Positions 1-9,846 of a stretch of DNA of 64,000 nt are shown here, in pieces. The stretch is from a bacterium. Lineage in GTDB: Bacteria; Verrucomicrobiota; Verrucomicrobiia; Limisphaerales; UBA11358. The notes beneath the pieces were generated by a model that worked only from the letters and a program-made list of their open reading frames with translations, had not been told where the DNA came from and made no database searches. Both the position numbers and the translations under genes were made by a program. The stretch covers positions 1-64,000 of the forward strand of contig JAKAFL010000015.1 of NCBI GenBank assembly GCA_021817945.1. The letters run 5' to 3'. Numbering within the stretch: position 1 is the stretch's first letter; each line of letters opens with the position of its first letter.

Positions 1-71
1 CCAGATACTCCCGTTTGGAGGTCAAACTCATAGTCAGGGCTTCGGTAACCATGAATATGAGTCAACGTATC

Positions 72-126
72 GGCAGACAACCTGTCCACCTCCCAGCTCC
101 GGTAACATTTAATTTGAGTCAAGTCG
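72..126 (+). repeat. 55-bp direct repeat, copy 1
   Basis: This stretch matches 5191-5245 at 52 of 55 positions in the same orientation. The two copies bracket the large secreted-protein gene and the tRNA-Leu. The copy lies upstream of the chosen start of that gene, so the reading frame that continues through it is probably not coding. Confidence 0.8.
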
Positions 127-194
127 CGAAATTCCCGGAATATACAAAAACATTGACATTACATGTGATTAATATACACTCCGAACTGAGTTCC

Positions 195-3100
195 ATGAAC
201 ATCAACCCGCATTGGAGTTTGCGTTTAAAATCCTTCCCTATCGTTCTTATCTCCGCGTGTATTTTCCTTTCTGGCTGGATTGTCCGGGCGCAAATCACCG
301 TTCCCCTGCCTGGTCGAAACATTGTCAAGCTTTTGCCAGATTACTTGCATCCGCGGATTCTGGCGCTTAATCAGGCCAACGGTTCCGTGCCTGGCACTTT
401 GATGGCCTTGAATTCCACCAACGGTGCCGTCCTTGATGAAATCAGTGTCAATTTAAACCCGACGGACATGGCAGTAACGCCCGCTGGCGACGCCGCGTAT
501 GTCATCAATGCGGGAAGCCGGACCATTACCAAGGTGGATTTGACCACTTTCACTGTCGTTTCGGAAAAATCCATTTCAACTCCCAATTCCTACAGTCTTT
601 CAAACCCGCTTTATGTGGTGGCCGGCCAGTCAAACCAGGTTTACTTCACGGACGGGGCATGGGGGCCGGAGATCTATGCTTTTGATTATGGCACTGGAAC
701 AGCCACACTTGTCCTGAATACTGGAGGAAACCAAAGTGACGGCGCAGGGGGAATGGCCATGACAAGATCAGGAAAAACATTTTACACTTGGGCGCAGTAT
801 GGCTGGGGAGCAGGGAACGTGAATTCCTGGGTGCAACGGTATGACTCCTCCAATTTTGGAACGTTGACCCCGCTCGAACAATCCTTTACTTCCTGGCGCC
901 GCGATCCGCTAAACACGCCGCTGTTTCTTGATGGCGCTGAACGATGGGTTTTCAACAAGGAACAAATGTTCGAAGCCACAAATGTGTCAGTTCTCCTGAA
1001 TCAATTTTCCGACAACATCTATGGCATTTCGCTGGATGGAAGCATCGCATTCGGACCCACCGAGGTTTTCAACACACAGACCACGGCAACCCTTGCCACT
1101 TTTCCTTTTTCATCCACGGTCCTGACATTATCGGGGGACCAGAAGTATTTATTTCGCTACAATGGCAACGCGACCAACGTGGTGGTCTATGACATGGACA
1201 CCCTCGCCTCAGTCAGCGGCTCAACCATTCTGCCGACCCCTGCGGATGGGGCTGTGGTCAGCCCGCCCTGGACCAATCTGATGTGGACTGTTTCGCCAGC
1301 AGCCCTTTCTTATGATGTTTATTTTGGAACCAATCAGGTCCAGGTGGCAGAAGCCTCGCAAAGTTCCAATCAATATCTGGGCCGCGTAACCACGCCGCTG
1401 CAGACCCTGCCGCAGGCGCTGTCACCCGGTTCAACTTATTACTGGCGTGTGGATGCGATTGGGTTTAACTCCACCAACACCGGCAGCGTCTGGTCATTCA
1501 CCGTTTCGTCATTGTTTCTGAATCCATCACAAATCAACCTGAGCGCGATTGCGGGATTCAATCCAGCCTCCCAGGCATTGAGCATCACAAGCTCCATTCC
1601 GGGGGAGACGTGGTCAGCGGCAGTCACAGGAGCGGGCTGGCTGGCAATGGCCCCAACCAATGGCCCTCTACCAGCAAGCGCCACCATTTCATTTTCAACC
1701 TCGGCTTTTGCAGCGGGAATCTATACCAATAACATCGAATTCACCTCAGATGGCGTCAAGTATGAGCTGCCCGTCACGCTGACCATCAAGCCCCTGAACA
1801 TTGTGAAGATGGAATCCGACAAGGATCGGCCTTATATTTATGCGCTTCAGGCGCCTTCTTTATCCGGCCAGAACGGATCGTTGCTTTTTATTAACACCAC
1901 CAATGGGAATATTGACAAAATCCTGCCCACCGGCATCAACCCGGTTGATCTTTCAATCAATTATTTTGAAGGAAAGCTGTACATCGCCAGTTGGGGGGAA
2001 TCCAACACCTACGTTGTGGATTTGACTAGCCAGACTCCGCTGCCGTCCTTGAACCTTGGAACTGACATCTACAAGATCAACGCCCTTGGTCCTGGGAGGA
2101 TTGTCACTGAGGGAGAAGATCAGTGGATCGCGGTAAACCTGGTAAGCACCATGAACGGGGCAGTGATTGGCAATTTCCCCTACCCGCAGCGCGAAGGAGA
2201 TGGGGCAGGAGATCCGTCCGGCACTGTGTATTATCATTGCGACAACGACATTTCTGACGCACAAGTTCACAAGTTTTTGGTCACCAACAACGTCCCGGTC
2301 GAGGTGGCCGACAGCGACCAACACCCATATGGCACACGCAACCTTGTCTTATCCGCCGACGGATCCCACCTGTTTTGGAACAGTTATCTCTACGACACCA
2401 ATCTCAACGACCTGGGAACTCTTGGCACGGAGATATATTCCTGTTCCAGCAATGGTTCGGTGGCATTTGGGGGCAGCCAGGCATTCGACACCTCCACGCG
2501 TCAGGTCATTTACAACCTGCCAGCCTCCTCTTCTGTTTCCGTGGTTGACGGGAAAGACCAGCGTTTCTGGTATTTCAACAGCGCCACGGCCACCTTGGGC
2601 AGCGTGCCCATGAGCCTGATTAAATCCCCCTCCATCACTGTGCAGCCTGCGGCCAACACTGCCCAGTCTTCCGGCGGCTCGGTTTATCTGACGGTGAGCG
2701 CGATGGGGCTGGCCCCACTTTCCTACCAGTGGGAAATGTTCGGCACCAACCTGCCGGGTAACACCAACTACTTTCTATCCATTAACAACATTCAACCCTC
2801 GCAGCAAGGCAACTATCAGGTGATCGTAGCCAATGCTTTTGGTTCTGTTACGAGCACATTGGCCCAAGTGACAGTTCTGGTGCCCCCGCATATTGTCAGC
2901 CAGGTCACGAGCACCAATGTTTTGGCCGGCCAAACACTTAGCCTTTCTGTGATAGCAAGCGGCACTCCGCCTTTTACCTATGACTGGATGTTCCAAAACA
3001 CACCCATCAGCGGGGCAGCCGGATCAACGCTGACAATCAACAACGCACAATCGGTCAATGAAGGAGTTTATATGGCGGTGGTGGCCAATGCGGCTGGATC

Positions 3101-4916
3101 GGTCACCAGCGCAGTCATGTCTGTCCGTGTCATGCCCTCAGGGCCGGTCTTCTTGATCCAGCCCCAATCCCTGACCGTGTACGCATCATCCAATGTTGAA
3201 TTCAGTGCCAGTGCCTGCGGAAGCCAGCCGCTTGGTTATCAATGGTTTTTCAAGGGTGCGCCCCTCCCCGGGGCCATCGGGCCCCAGCTTTTACTGAACA
3301 ATGTCCAATCAGGCAATGCCGGTGATTACCAGATAGTGGCTAGCAACTCGATCGGCACGGTTAGCTCCACGGCAACGCTGACGGTGACACCGCTAGCGCC
3401 TTATTTCACCGCCCCACCCGTCAGTGATTCGGCCAGCATCGGCTCCAGCCACACTTTTTCCGCCGTGGTGAACGGCTCAGAGCCTATCAGCTACCAGTGG
3501 CAGCATGACACCACCAATTTGCCAGGCGCGACCCAATCCACTCTGACCCTTGCAAATCTTGGATTGAATGATGGCGGCACTTACACGCTTGTGGCATTCA
3601 ACGACGCAGGCATTACGGTCAGTCCTGACGCGCAATTGACCGTTTATCAAGTCCCCGAACTGTTGCAGCCATTGGCCAGCCAGGTGGTGAACGCGGGCGA
3701 CTCCGTGATGCTCTCTGCAAGTTTTACCGGCACCCCTGCACCGATCTACACATGGCAACTGAATGGCCTGCCCATAAACGGCTCAGGCCCGACGCTTGTC
3801 CTGAGCAACATCCTGACATCACAAACCGGATTTTACAGCGTTACCGCCTCCAATCAGTTCGGCAGCGCCAACTCGACCGCGCGAGTAAGCGTTTTTGGGC
3901 AGCCTTCCATAATCGTTGCGTGGGGAGACAACTCCGGCGGCCAGACGAATGTTCCCACGGACCTGGCTGATGTGGTGGCCGCCGCTGGAGGTGACTACCA
4001 CTCGCTGGCGTTGCGGGACGACGGAAACCTTTTTGCCTGGGGTTATGATGGTTATGGCCAGACGAACGTGCCGGCAACATCACTGCGTTTTGTTGGGATT
4101 GCAGCCGGTGCCGAACATAATCTGGCCATTCTTGAAAATGGCTCGGTTGTGGCTTGGGGCCTTGACGATTCCGGTCAGACCAATGTGCCACCAACCGTCA
4201 ACAGCAATGCCCTCGCTGTGGCGGCCGGCGACTCCCACAGCCTGGCGCTGCTGGAATCCGGGACTGTTGTGGCGTGGGGCGATGATTCATTCGGACAAAC
4301 CACCGTGCCCTACGGCTTGACAAACGTTTGTGCCATCGCCGCCGGACGGGAAGACAGCCTCGCCCTGCTGGCTGATGGCACCGTCCAGGGCTGGGGATAC
4401 AATGCTTACGGCCAGGCCACCCCGCCCGCTGATTTATCGAATGTGGTGGCTATCACCGCAGGGTATTTGCACAGCGCTGCGCTGCTCTCCAACGGCACGG
4501 TGGTCGCCTGGGGCGATGATTCCTACGGCCAGACAAACGTTCCCCCAGGACTGACAAACGTTGTGTCCATTGCTGCCGGCGATTTTGACACCCTGGCTCT
4601 TCGAGCAGACGGCACTGTGGCAGGCTGGGGCGACGATTCCTACGGCCAGACCAATATCCCGTCATACTTGAAAAATGCGGTGGCCATAGCATCCGGCAAT
4701 TATCACGGTTTGGCGCTCACTCCCACACTTGACACACTCCAGCTCCAGTTGACCCCTTCCGGACTCGCGGTTCAATGGCACGGCTCCGTGACTTTGCAAT
4801 GGGCGCCCACCCCGGCAGGGCCTTGGTTGGACATGCCCAGCGCACTCACTCAAGGGAATATTTTCACCAACATGGACATGTCCGCACCCTCGGGCTTTTA
4901 TCGTTTGAGACGCTGA
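195..4916 (+). CDS. Giant secreted protein with beta-propeller, BACON-like, Ig-like and RCC1 repeats
   Basis: This 1573-residue protein is probably exported. Residues 1-35 form a signal peptide (basic start, then a hydrophobic stretch ending near VRAQ). Two propeller-like halves (about 40-340 and 535-800, with YncE-type repeats) flank a fibronectin-like segment and a BACON-like domain (about 440-530). Five Ig-like domains of the I-set type follow (about 810-1235, repeated YQW and G.Y.V.A.N motifs). Six to seven RCC1 repeats (about 1236-1505, repeated VAWGDD and AAG motifs) come next, and then a tail ending in GFYRLRR. The tail is common in secreted Verrucomicrobial proteins. The open frame extends upstream to base 15, but ATG 195 is chosen because the signal peptide begins there and the upstream part is a repeat. 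The role is unknown; adhesion or surface binding is inferred from the domains. Confidence 0.85.
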   Translation: MNINPHWSLRLKSFPIVLISACIFLSGWIVRAQITVPLPGRNIVKLLPDYLHPRILALNQANGSVPGTLMALNSTNGAVLDEISVNLNPTDMAVTPAGDAAYVINAGSRTITKVDLTTFTVVSEKSISTPNSYSLSNPLYVVAGQSNQVYFTDGAWGPEIYAFDYGTGTATLVLNTGGNQSDGAGGMAMTRSGKTFYTWAQYGWGAGNVNSWVQRYDSSNFGTLTPLEQSFTSWRRDPLNTPLFLDGAERWVFNKEQMFEATNVSVLLNQFSDNIYGISLDGSIAFGPTEVFNTQTTATLATFPFSSTVLTLSGDQKYLFRYNGNATNVVVYDMDTLASVSGSTILPTPADGAVVSPPWTNLMWTVSPAALSYDVYFGTNQVQVAEASQSSNQYLGRVTTPLQTLPQALSPGSTYYWRVDAIGFNSTNTGSVWSFTVSSLFLNPSQINLSAIAGFNPASQALSITSSIPGETWSAAVTGAGWLAMAPTNGPLPASATISFSTSAFAAGIYTNNIEFTSDGVKYELPVTLTIKPLNIVKMESDKDRPYIYALQAPSLSGQNGSLLFINTTNGNIDKILPTGINPVDLSINYFEGKLYIASWGESNTYVVDLTSQTPLPSLNLGTDIYKINALGPGRIVTEGEDQWIAVNLVSTMNGAVIGNFPYPQREGDGAGDPSGTVYYHCDNDISDAQVHKFLVTNNVPVEVADSDQHPYGTRNLVLSADGSHLFWNSYLYDTNLNDLGTLGTEIYSCSSNGSVAFGGSQAFDTSTRQVIYNLPASSSVSVVDGKDQRFWYFNSATATLGSVPMSLIKSPSITVQPAANTAQSSGGSVYLTVSAMGLAPLSYQWEMFGTNLPGNTNYFLSINNIQPSQQGNYQVIVANAFGSVTSTLAQVTVLVPPHIVSQVTSTNVLAGQTLSLSVIASGTPPFTYDWMFQNTPISGAAGSTLTINNAQSVNEGVYMAVVANAAGSVTSAVMSVRVMPSGPVFLIQPQSLTVYASSNVEFSASACGSQPLGYQWFFKGAPLPGAIGPQLLLNNVQSGNAGDYQIVASNSIGTVSSTATLTVTPLAPYFTAPPVSDSASIGSSHTFSAVVNGSEPISYQWQHDTTNLPGATQSTLTLANLGLNDGGTYTLVAFNDAGITVSPDAQLTVYQVPELLQPLASQVVNAGDSVMLSASFTGTPAPIYTWQLNGLPINGSGPTLVLSNILTSQTGFYSVTASNQFGSANSTARVSVFGQPSIIVAWGDNSGGQTNVPTDLADVVAAAGGDYHSLALRDDGNLFAWGYDGYGQTNVPATSLRFVGIAAGAEHNLAILENGSVVAWGLDDSGQTNVPPTVNSNALAVAAGDSHSLALLESGTVVAWGDDSFGQTTVPYGLTNVCAIAAGREDSLALLADGTVQGWGYNAYGQATPPADLSNVVAITAGYLHSAALLSNGTVVAWGDDSYGQTNVPPGLTNVVSIAAGDFDTLALRADGTVAGWGDDSYGQTNIPSYLKNAVAIASGNYHGLALTPTLDTLQLQLTPSGLAVQWHGSVTLQWAPTPAGPWLDMPSALTQGNIFTNMDMSAPSGFYRLRR

Positions 4917-4939
4917 CTCAAGAGCCTTACGCCTGACCG

Positions 4940-4976
4940 TCTGCCTTTTGACCCGCCTCCCCCAATCAAAGGCAGA
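4940..4976 (+). terminator. Stem-loop after the large gene
   Basis: The 9-base arms TCTGCCTTT (4940-4948) and AAAGGCAGA (4968-4976) pair perfectly, 23 bases after the stop codon. No T-tract follows on the plus strand, so a terminator role is only likely from position. Confidence 0.35.
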
Positions 4977-4986
4977 AACCGATGAA

Positions 4987-5071
4987 TGGTGCCCAGGACA
5001 GGACTTGAACCTGTACGATGTTACTCACTAGGACCTGAATCTAGCGCGTCTGGCAATTCCGCCACGTGGGC
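4987..5071 (-). tRNA. tRNA-Leu (CAG), possibly defective
   Basis: The minus strand folds as a class II tRNA with encoded CCA (4987-4989), T arm ACAGG-TTCAAGT-CCTGT, a variable arm of about 13 bases and an anticodon loop TTCAGGT giving CAG. Three departures from a normal tRNA are visible: a C-C mismatch at pair 6:67 of the acceptor stem, an A-C mismatch at the last pair of the anticodon stem, and TTGCC where TTGGC is expected in the D loop (loss of G19). It may be a decaying or redundant copy. Confidence 0.75.
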
Positions 5072-5190
5072 AATTTTCCATGAATGCGGTCCGGAGGCTT
5101 GAATCGCCCCGAACCGAATTTCAGTTTTGTAATTCTACGGCCCCGGGACGGTTTTTGCAAATAAAAATGGAATTCCTGAATCGCGCGCCT

Positions 5191-5245
5191 GGCAAACACC
5201 CTGTCCACCTCCCAGCCCCGGTAACATTTAATTTGAGTCAAGTCG
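5191..5245 (+). repeat. 55-bp direct repeat, copy 2
   Basis: Second copy of 72-126 (52/55 identical). Just before it, 5175-5195 resembles the D-arm side of the adjacent tRNA-Leu gene (compare 5033-5054), as if part of the tRNA had been duplicated with the repeat. The rest of 5072-5400 shows no gene. Confidence 0.8.
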
Positions 5246-5404
5246 ACGATTTCAATCGGCTGTCCCGATAAAAAAGATCACAGGAAAAATCATTTATTTG
5301 TGGACAAACCGGAAGGTTGCGCCAATTCTTCATTAAGAAACCGCGATCCTCCAGGTATTTTTAAAGGCTGCAACAAGAAAAGATAGGATTGCAGCCGGAG
5401 GTTT

Positions 5405-5746
5405 TTGAAGATCGGCGAGAAAATTTGCCTTTTTGTTCAACTGGCGTTTATGGTTTTCATCCGATATTTTTGCTATATTACAGGTGGTGCGCTGGTATCA
5501 TCCGCGGTCGGCGGATTGTTTGCCGCCTTGGTGGCAGTGATCTCGCCGGATTTCGTGAGCGGGCTTTTTTCTCCAAAAACAGGAGCAAGCTTGCCGAGAT
5601 ACGCAGCTGCAGTGGGTATGATCTGAGGGATTTTTCAGGGAACTGCGGTCATGGCATTTTCCCTATTTTTGGTGACAGCCCTCCAGCTTGCCGCCTTTTT
5701 CAAGAAGAAACCGAACGAGATCACCGATGCTCCGCCGAAATCTTGA
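5405..5746 (+). pseudogene. Small membrane protein interrupted by in-frame TGA
   Basis: A TTG start at 5405 follows a good GGAGG site 4-5 bases upstream. The frame encodes a hydrophobic protein with two likely membrane helices up to ...AAAVGMI, then TGA at 5624-5626. The same frame continues as GIFQGTAVMAFSLFLV, a third hydrophobic helix, and a charged tail FKKKPNEITDAPPKS ending at 5746. Read through, the product is about 113 residues, close to the 106 residues of the next gene, which shares a PD...KTG motif and the following helix pattern. TGA probably replaces TGG (Trp). It could be a real nonsense mutation, a sequencing error, or recoding. Function is unknown. Confidence 0.6.
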
Positions 5747-5924
5747 GATTCACGCACGGCGTCTTGTTTTTGGCGCCGCCGAGGAAAGAAGCGCAAATGC
5801 GATCATCCACTCACAGCCTGTCGGCCGATAAAACCTGACACAGAACTAAAAGCAATCCGGAAGGAATCTGTTTCCCCGAGTTCGGAACCGGCGTCCTGAG
5901 CAGCAAACAATACCTTGAGCCATT

Positions 5925-6245
5925 ATGTTGGTCGCGCTCATTACATCATTCCATGGCAGCCAGATTAGCTGGGAAGATGCAGTCCTTTTCAGCCTGGCAG
6001 GCGCGCTTGTTTATCCAGATCAAATTTTGGAGTGGATGTCGGCCAAGACAGGCCGGGCCTTTGGTTGGCTGCATTTGATTGCATTTGAGTCGGCGGTCGC
6101 TGGATTGATGACCCTGGCGATGTTTTTAATGATGCCACTCAGCCCAACTCTGGTTTGGCGTGAGCCATTTTTAATAACCGGACTTTTGGCCGCCATTCGA
6201 TTGGGGGTCTTTCTGATCATGAATATTTTTGGATTAGACGATTGA
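5925..6245 (+). CDS. Small multi-pass membrane protein
   Basis: A 106-residue protein with three predicted membrane helices. ATG 5925 is the first usable start because TGA lies in frame at 5916. The central stretch VYPDQILEWMSAKTG followed by a hydrophobic helix matches the arrangement SPDFVSGLFSPKTG plus helix in the preceding broken gene, so the two look like tandem paralogues. Compared with the neighbour its N-terminus is about 20 residues shorter and it has no clear ribosome site, so it may also be truncated. Family not recognised. Confidence 0.55.
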   Translation: MLVALITSFHGSQISWEDAVLFSLAGALVYPDQILEWMSAKTGRAFGWLHLIAFESAVAGLMTLAMFLMMPLSPTLVWREPFLITGLLAAIRLGVFLIMNIFGLDD

Positions 6246-6646
6246 AAAATCGAAAAACAGCATGCCGCTGGAGCCAAAAACCGGCAACTCCAGCCAACAA
6301 GTCCTGGTGTTTTTGAACTGGATGGAATGGCTGAGGTGCAAATACTTGCTCGTTGTCGGGACTGGTAATAGAGACAGCCATTTTGATCCTCAAAAGCCAA
6401 CCTTTAAAACAAAATAAACTACGGGTTGACCCCTTAACCGGTTTTTCGCAACAATTCAAATTCTTGAAATGGCGAAAGCGATTTCCCCTGGTGAATGGGC
6501 GCAAAACCGGAGCGTTTCCGGGGAAACCGGACGGGGCAGTCAAAAAGCGATAGGACCCCTGAACATTTTCCTGTTCGACTTTTGGTGTGACGTCTCGATT
6601 TGGAGAATGCATTGACGGCTTACAACCGCCAATCGTCCGATTGGCC
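6246..6646. other. Intergenic, nothing recognised
   Basis: About 400 bases between a plus-strand membrane protein and the 3' end of the GH115 gene. I see short open frames only, with no recognisable product, RNA gene or clear terminator. Confidence 0.5.
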
Positions 6647-9646
6647 TCAGTTCAACGCGCCGTGGAAGCTTTCGGGGGGACCGAGGTAGCTTGGCTGCAG
6701 GCCTCCCATATCCAGGATGATGCGCTGCAGGACCACGCCGGGATCCACCATCCAATATTTCAAAGTGTGATATCCGGGCTGGCCCACCACGATGCGGCTC
6801 TGGACGCTGCGGGCATTGTCTGCCACCACTTTTTCCCAGTCCAGGTTGCCAGCCTGGGCCTTGTAATCCGCCGGGACAAGTTGGAGGATTTTCACGGGCT
6901 GGTCATCCAGGGAAACGCCCAATCGCAGCGGCTGGCCGGGAATAAAATTCAAAGTGGGTGAGACCACGGTTTCGAGCCGGGCCAGGCCGCTGTGAAATAA
7001 AAACATGCGATACTCGAGACAGGGCGAAGGTTTTTCGGGGGATTTACCAAGCCAATCCACGGGCTGCCAGGTCCGCATGCCGGACATGGTCCGTCCGTAA
7101 TCCTGAACACATTCCCATGTCCCCTGCCCGCCATCCACTTTGCGCGTGAAATGTTCCGGCTCGATGGCCACGACTCCTTCACCCTCCACGAATCCACGAA
7201 CTGATTGCGGCGCAGGAAAAAGCGGATGAAAGGCACGCACTGCCACGGAAAACGTTTCCTTGCCAGCGGTCAGTGTGATGGCTCCCTGGGATATTCCAAT
7301 CGGCACATGATTCCAATCCAGGCTTACCTTCACGCGTTGATCCGGGCCTATTCTGCCCTGGCTTGTGGAACAATGGATCCAAGGGCGATTGACAGCCAGG
7401 CGGTATTGAAAGGGAATCCCGCCCTGATTGAAGATTTCAAAATAGTGAACCTGCCGGTTGTAAACATCGAAGTCCGGCAAGATTGCCTGGGCGGTGCAAC
7501 GCGGCCAGGCATTCTCGCTGCCTTCCACAGCCAACCCCGGAGCCGCCAATGCAGGCACAACGGGATGAAGCAGGGTGATGGCATTCATATTGTTGGACGC
7601 GGGTTCATTCCATTGCTTGTAGCCAATGCACGGCTGATCCATGAAATGATTCCAGCGTCCATGCTCAAAACCCGTGTTGAACCAGGCCATGAGGTTGGTG
7701 AAGGAGCCAAAGCAATTGCGCGCCTGTTCCGCCTCCAGCCAGGCATCGGCCCTGCCCTGGCGGGCATACAGCTCATTACGCCCGGCTGCCAGGTAAAATT
7801 TTTGCAGGAGGGCAGTGGCCCGGGCTGGAAACAAAACCAGTTCCTGATAGGCGTCTTTCCGGTCTGATGGAATTTGCAAACCCAATTCCTGCGCCCTTGA
7901 AGCCACGGCATCCTCTTCTGCCATCACCCGCTCGGCCTCCTGATAATGGGTCAGACTATAGGTATCCGGCGACAGCATCTCGGGTTTGCGCGCTCCATTG
8001 AAACGGTCCAGGCTGATGAGGATATGCGCCATTTCCTGTGCATTGGTCGGACCAAACGCGCGAGCACACCAATCCCTGGTGAAAGACCGCAACTGGCTTC
8101 CACGCCATTGGCCCGGATTCCAGGCCAGCCTCATGAAAAATTCAATGGGACGCTCGTATCCCTTCAAATGCCCCACATTCAACATCCAAACACGATCGGC
8201 GCCATAGGCTGCGGCGAGGGACATTTGGTCCCATATTTTGGAAGGGGAGCTGGTGTTGATCCACTGGTAATTGCGGGGGCTACCGTGGTAATCCAGATGA
8301 TAATAAACGCCAGCGCCACCGGTGCGTGCGCGTTCGGAGGGTGTGGGCAGGCGCCTTAAATTCCCCCAATTATCCCCGGCCCAAAGCAGTGTCACATCAT
8401 CTGGAACCCGCATTCCTGAGTCATAATAATCCTGGACCTCCTTGTAGAGGCACCAAAGCTGCGGCACACCGGAGGTGGAAAGACCGAGTTCCTGTGAAAT
8501 GATTTTGCGTTGGCGGGCGACGATATGTTCCAGCATCGTGCGGTTTGCCTGGGGCCCACCGGGTGCCATGGGGGTGTCATTGGCCCCGCGCAGCCCAAGG
8601 GTCACGAGTATTTCCCTGCCCCGGTTGCGACTCATACCTTCGCGCCAGAAATCCTCCAGCAGGTCTGGCTCGCGCCCGTAGTTCCAGGGTCCGAGGGTGG
8701 CCAGATACCGGCGGTCCCATTCCTTTTGAGCGCGCATCATGGGTTCCTGGTGGGAGGTTCCCATCACGATCCCATAGGCATCCGCCAGGCTGGCGTTATT
8801 GGTGTCGTCCTCTGCAAAGGCATTGTTCCACATGGCCGGCCATAAGTAATTGGCCCGCAGCCGCAACATAAGTTCAAACAAACGGGTGTAAAAGCCGCTC
8901 CCATAATTGGCCACGCCCGGGGGTATCGGCGGATGGGTGCCGACGGGAACCTGCCCATACTTCATGGTCACCCATCCGGTCAAATCCGGAGCCTCGTCAT
9001 TGAGAAAGAGACCGCGATATTTTACTGCGGGAGGGCCCGTGATGCGGCGCGCGCCCCTCACAAAAATCTGCGGGTGGCGCCAAGCCGGGACATCCGCCCA
9101 AAAATGCCAGGGCGAAACCCCGCACTGTTCTGAAAGCGCGTAAATGCCATAGATTGTGCCTCGTTTGTCGCTGCCAGCCACCACGAGCGCCCGATCCACC
9201 CCCGGCCACGGTTTATCCACCACCTGCATCAAATAGGTCTCCCATTTTCCTGAGATTGGCGAGGCATCCAGTCTGCCGCTTTTCACCAGGGAATCCACCA
9301 GGCTGGCATGTCCAAGAGTGCCAATCACGATCTCCTGCCTGTCTGCATTGGATGTTTCATTCAATAAACCGGGTTGGATGCCGGTTACCTGCTGGAGATC
9401 CGATTGCAAATCATGAGCTGCCCGCAGCACGCCCCAATAATCATTGGTTGCCACCACGATCGGAACACAATGACCCTGGTTTGCCAGACAAAAGTCGCCT
9501 GTGCGGGGCGCAAAATCCACCCAGGGTTCCTCACCCCGCACCTGAGTTATGGCATGGAACAGAAAAACCACCGCAACAAAATGGAGAAGCCAAAATGGAG
9601 CAGGCCCTTTCGGGTGAAGACAGGCAATGGACCATACCGGGATCAT
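6647..9646 (-). CDS. GH115 family glycoside hydrolase (xylan alpha-glucuronidase)
   Basis: This 999-residue protein matches GH115 enzymes in length and in order of blocks. An N-terminal signal (hydrophobic residues about 17-38) leads to a substrate-distorting N-domain with GSDKRGTIYGIYALSEQ. The catalytic barrel has KYRGLFLNDEAPDLTGW and LRLRANYLWPAMWNNAF, MGTSHQEPM, and HLDYHGSPRNYQW. A C-terminal beta region holds YFEIFNQGG and WNHVPIG. GH115 enzymes remove 4-O-methyl-glucuronic acid from xylan. The protein is probably secreted to the periplasm or surface. It stands alone; the nearest carbohydrate genes are the sulfatase and the fucosidase relic more than 10 kb away. Confidence 0.9.
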   Translation of the reverse strand: MIPVWSIACLHPKGPAPFWLLHFVAVVFLFHAITQVRGEEPWVDFAPRTGDFCLANQGHCVPIVVATNDYWGVLRAAHDLQSDLQQVTGIQPGLLNETSNADRQEIVIGTLGHASLVDSLVKSGRLDASPISGKWETYLMQVVDKPWPGVDRALVVAGSDKRGTIYGIYALSEQCGVSPWHFWADVPAWRHPQIFVRGARRITGPPAVKYRGLFLNDEAPDLTGWVTMKYGQVPVGTHPPIPPGVANYGSGFYTRLFELMLRLRANYLWPAMWNNAFAEDDTNNASLADAYGIVMGTSHQEPMMRAQKEWDRRYLATLGPWNYGREPDLLEDFWREGMSRNRGREILVTLGLRGANDTPMAPGGPQANRTMLEHIVARQRKIISQELGLSTSGVPQLWCLYKEVQDYYDSGMRVPDDVTLLWAGDNWGNLRRLPTPSERARTGGAGVYYHLDYHGSPRNYQWINTSSPSKIWDQMSLAAAYGADRVWMLNVGHLKGYERPIEFFMRLAWNPGQWRGSQLRSFTRDWCARAFGPTNAQEMAHILISLDRFNGARKPEMLSPDTYSLTHYQEAERVMAEEDAVASRAQELGLQIPSDRKDAYQELVLFPARATALLQKFYLAAGRNELYARQGRADAWLEAEQARNCFGSFTNLMAWFNTGFEHGRWNHFMDQPCIGYKQWNEPASNNMNAITLLHPVVPALAAPGLAVEGSENAWPRCTAQAILPDFDVYNRQVHYFEIFNQGGIPFQYRLAVNRPWIHCSTSQGRIGPDQRVKVSLDWNHVPIGISQGAITLTAGKETFSVAVRAFHPLFPAPQSVRGFVEGEGVVAIEPEHFTRKVDGGQGTWECVQDYGRTMSGMRTWQPVDWLGKSPEKPSPCLEYRMFLFHSGLARLETVVSPTLNFIPGQPLRLGVSLDDQPVKILQLVPADYKAQAGNLDWEKVVADNARSVQSRIVVGQPGYHTLKYWMVDPGVVLQRIILDMGGLQPSYLGPPESFHGALN

Positions 9647-9763
9647 TCATCCATCCTCTCAAAAACCAATATCAGCGAAAAGCAGCGAAATCATCCCGTT
9701 TCCACCCTCCAAATGACTTTTGGGGACATCTTTCCTCGAAGGGTTGCACGCCACATGACAACG

Positions 9764-9793
9764 AAAAATCCCGGCAGGGAAATCCCGCCGGGA
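9764..9793 (-). terminator. Intrinsic terminator for the small ORF at 9847
   Basis: Arms TCCCGGC-A-GGGA (9769-9780) and TCCCGCCGGGA (9783-9793) form a strong GC hairpin with one bulged base. On the minus strand it is followed by TTTTT (9764-9768). It lies about 55 bases past the stop of the 60-residue ORF, supporting its separate transcription. Confidence 0.8.
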
Positions 9794-9846
9794 CAGATTT
9801 ACAAATATTTGCTGGCGCCTTGGCACCCGCCAATTTGCCAAAAGGT

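Noticed and set aside
5624..5626. Selenocysteine reading of the in-frame TGA
   Set aside because: The residue lies at the edge of a membrane helix, with no redox motif and no obvious SECIS hairpin; a Trp-to-stop change is simpler.
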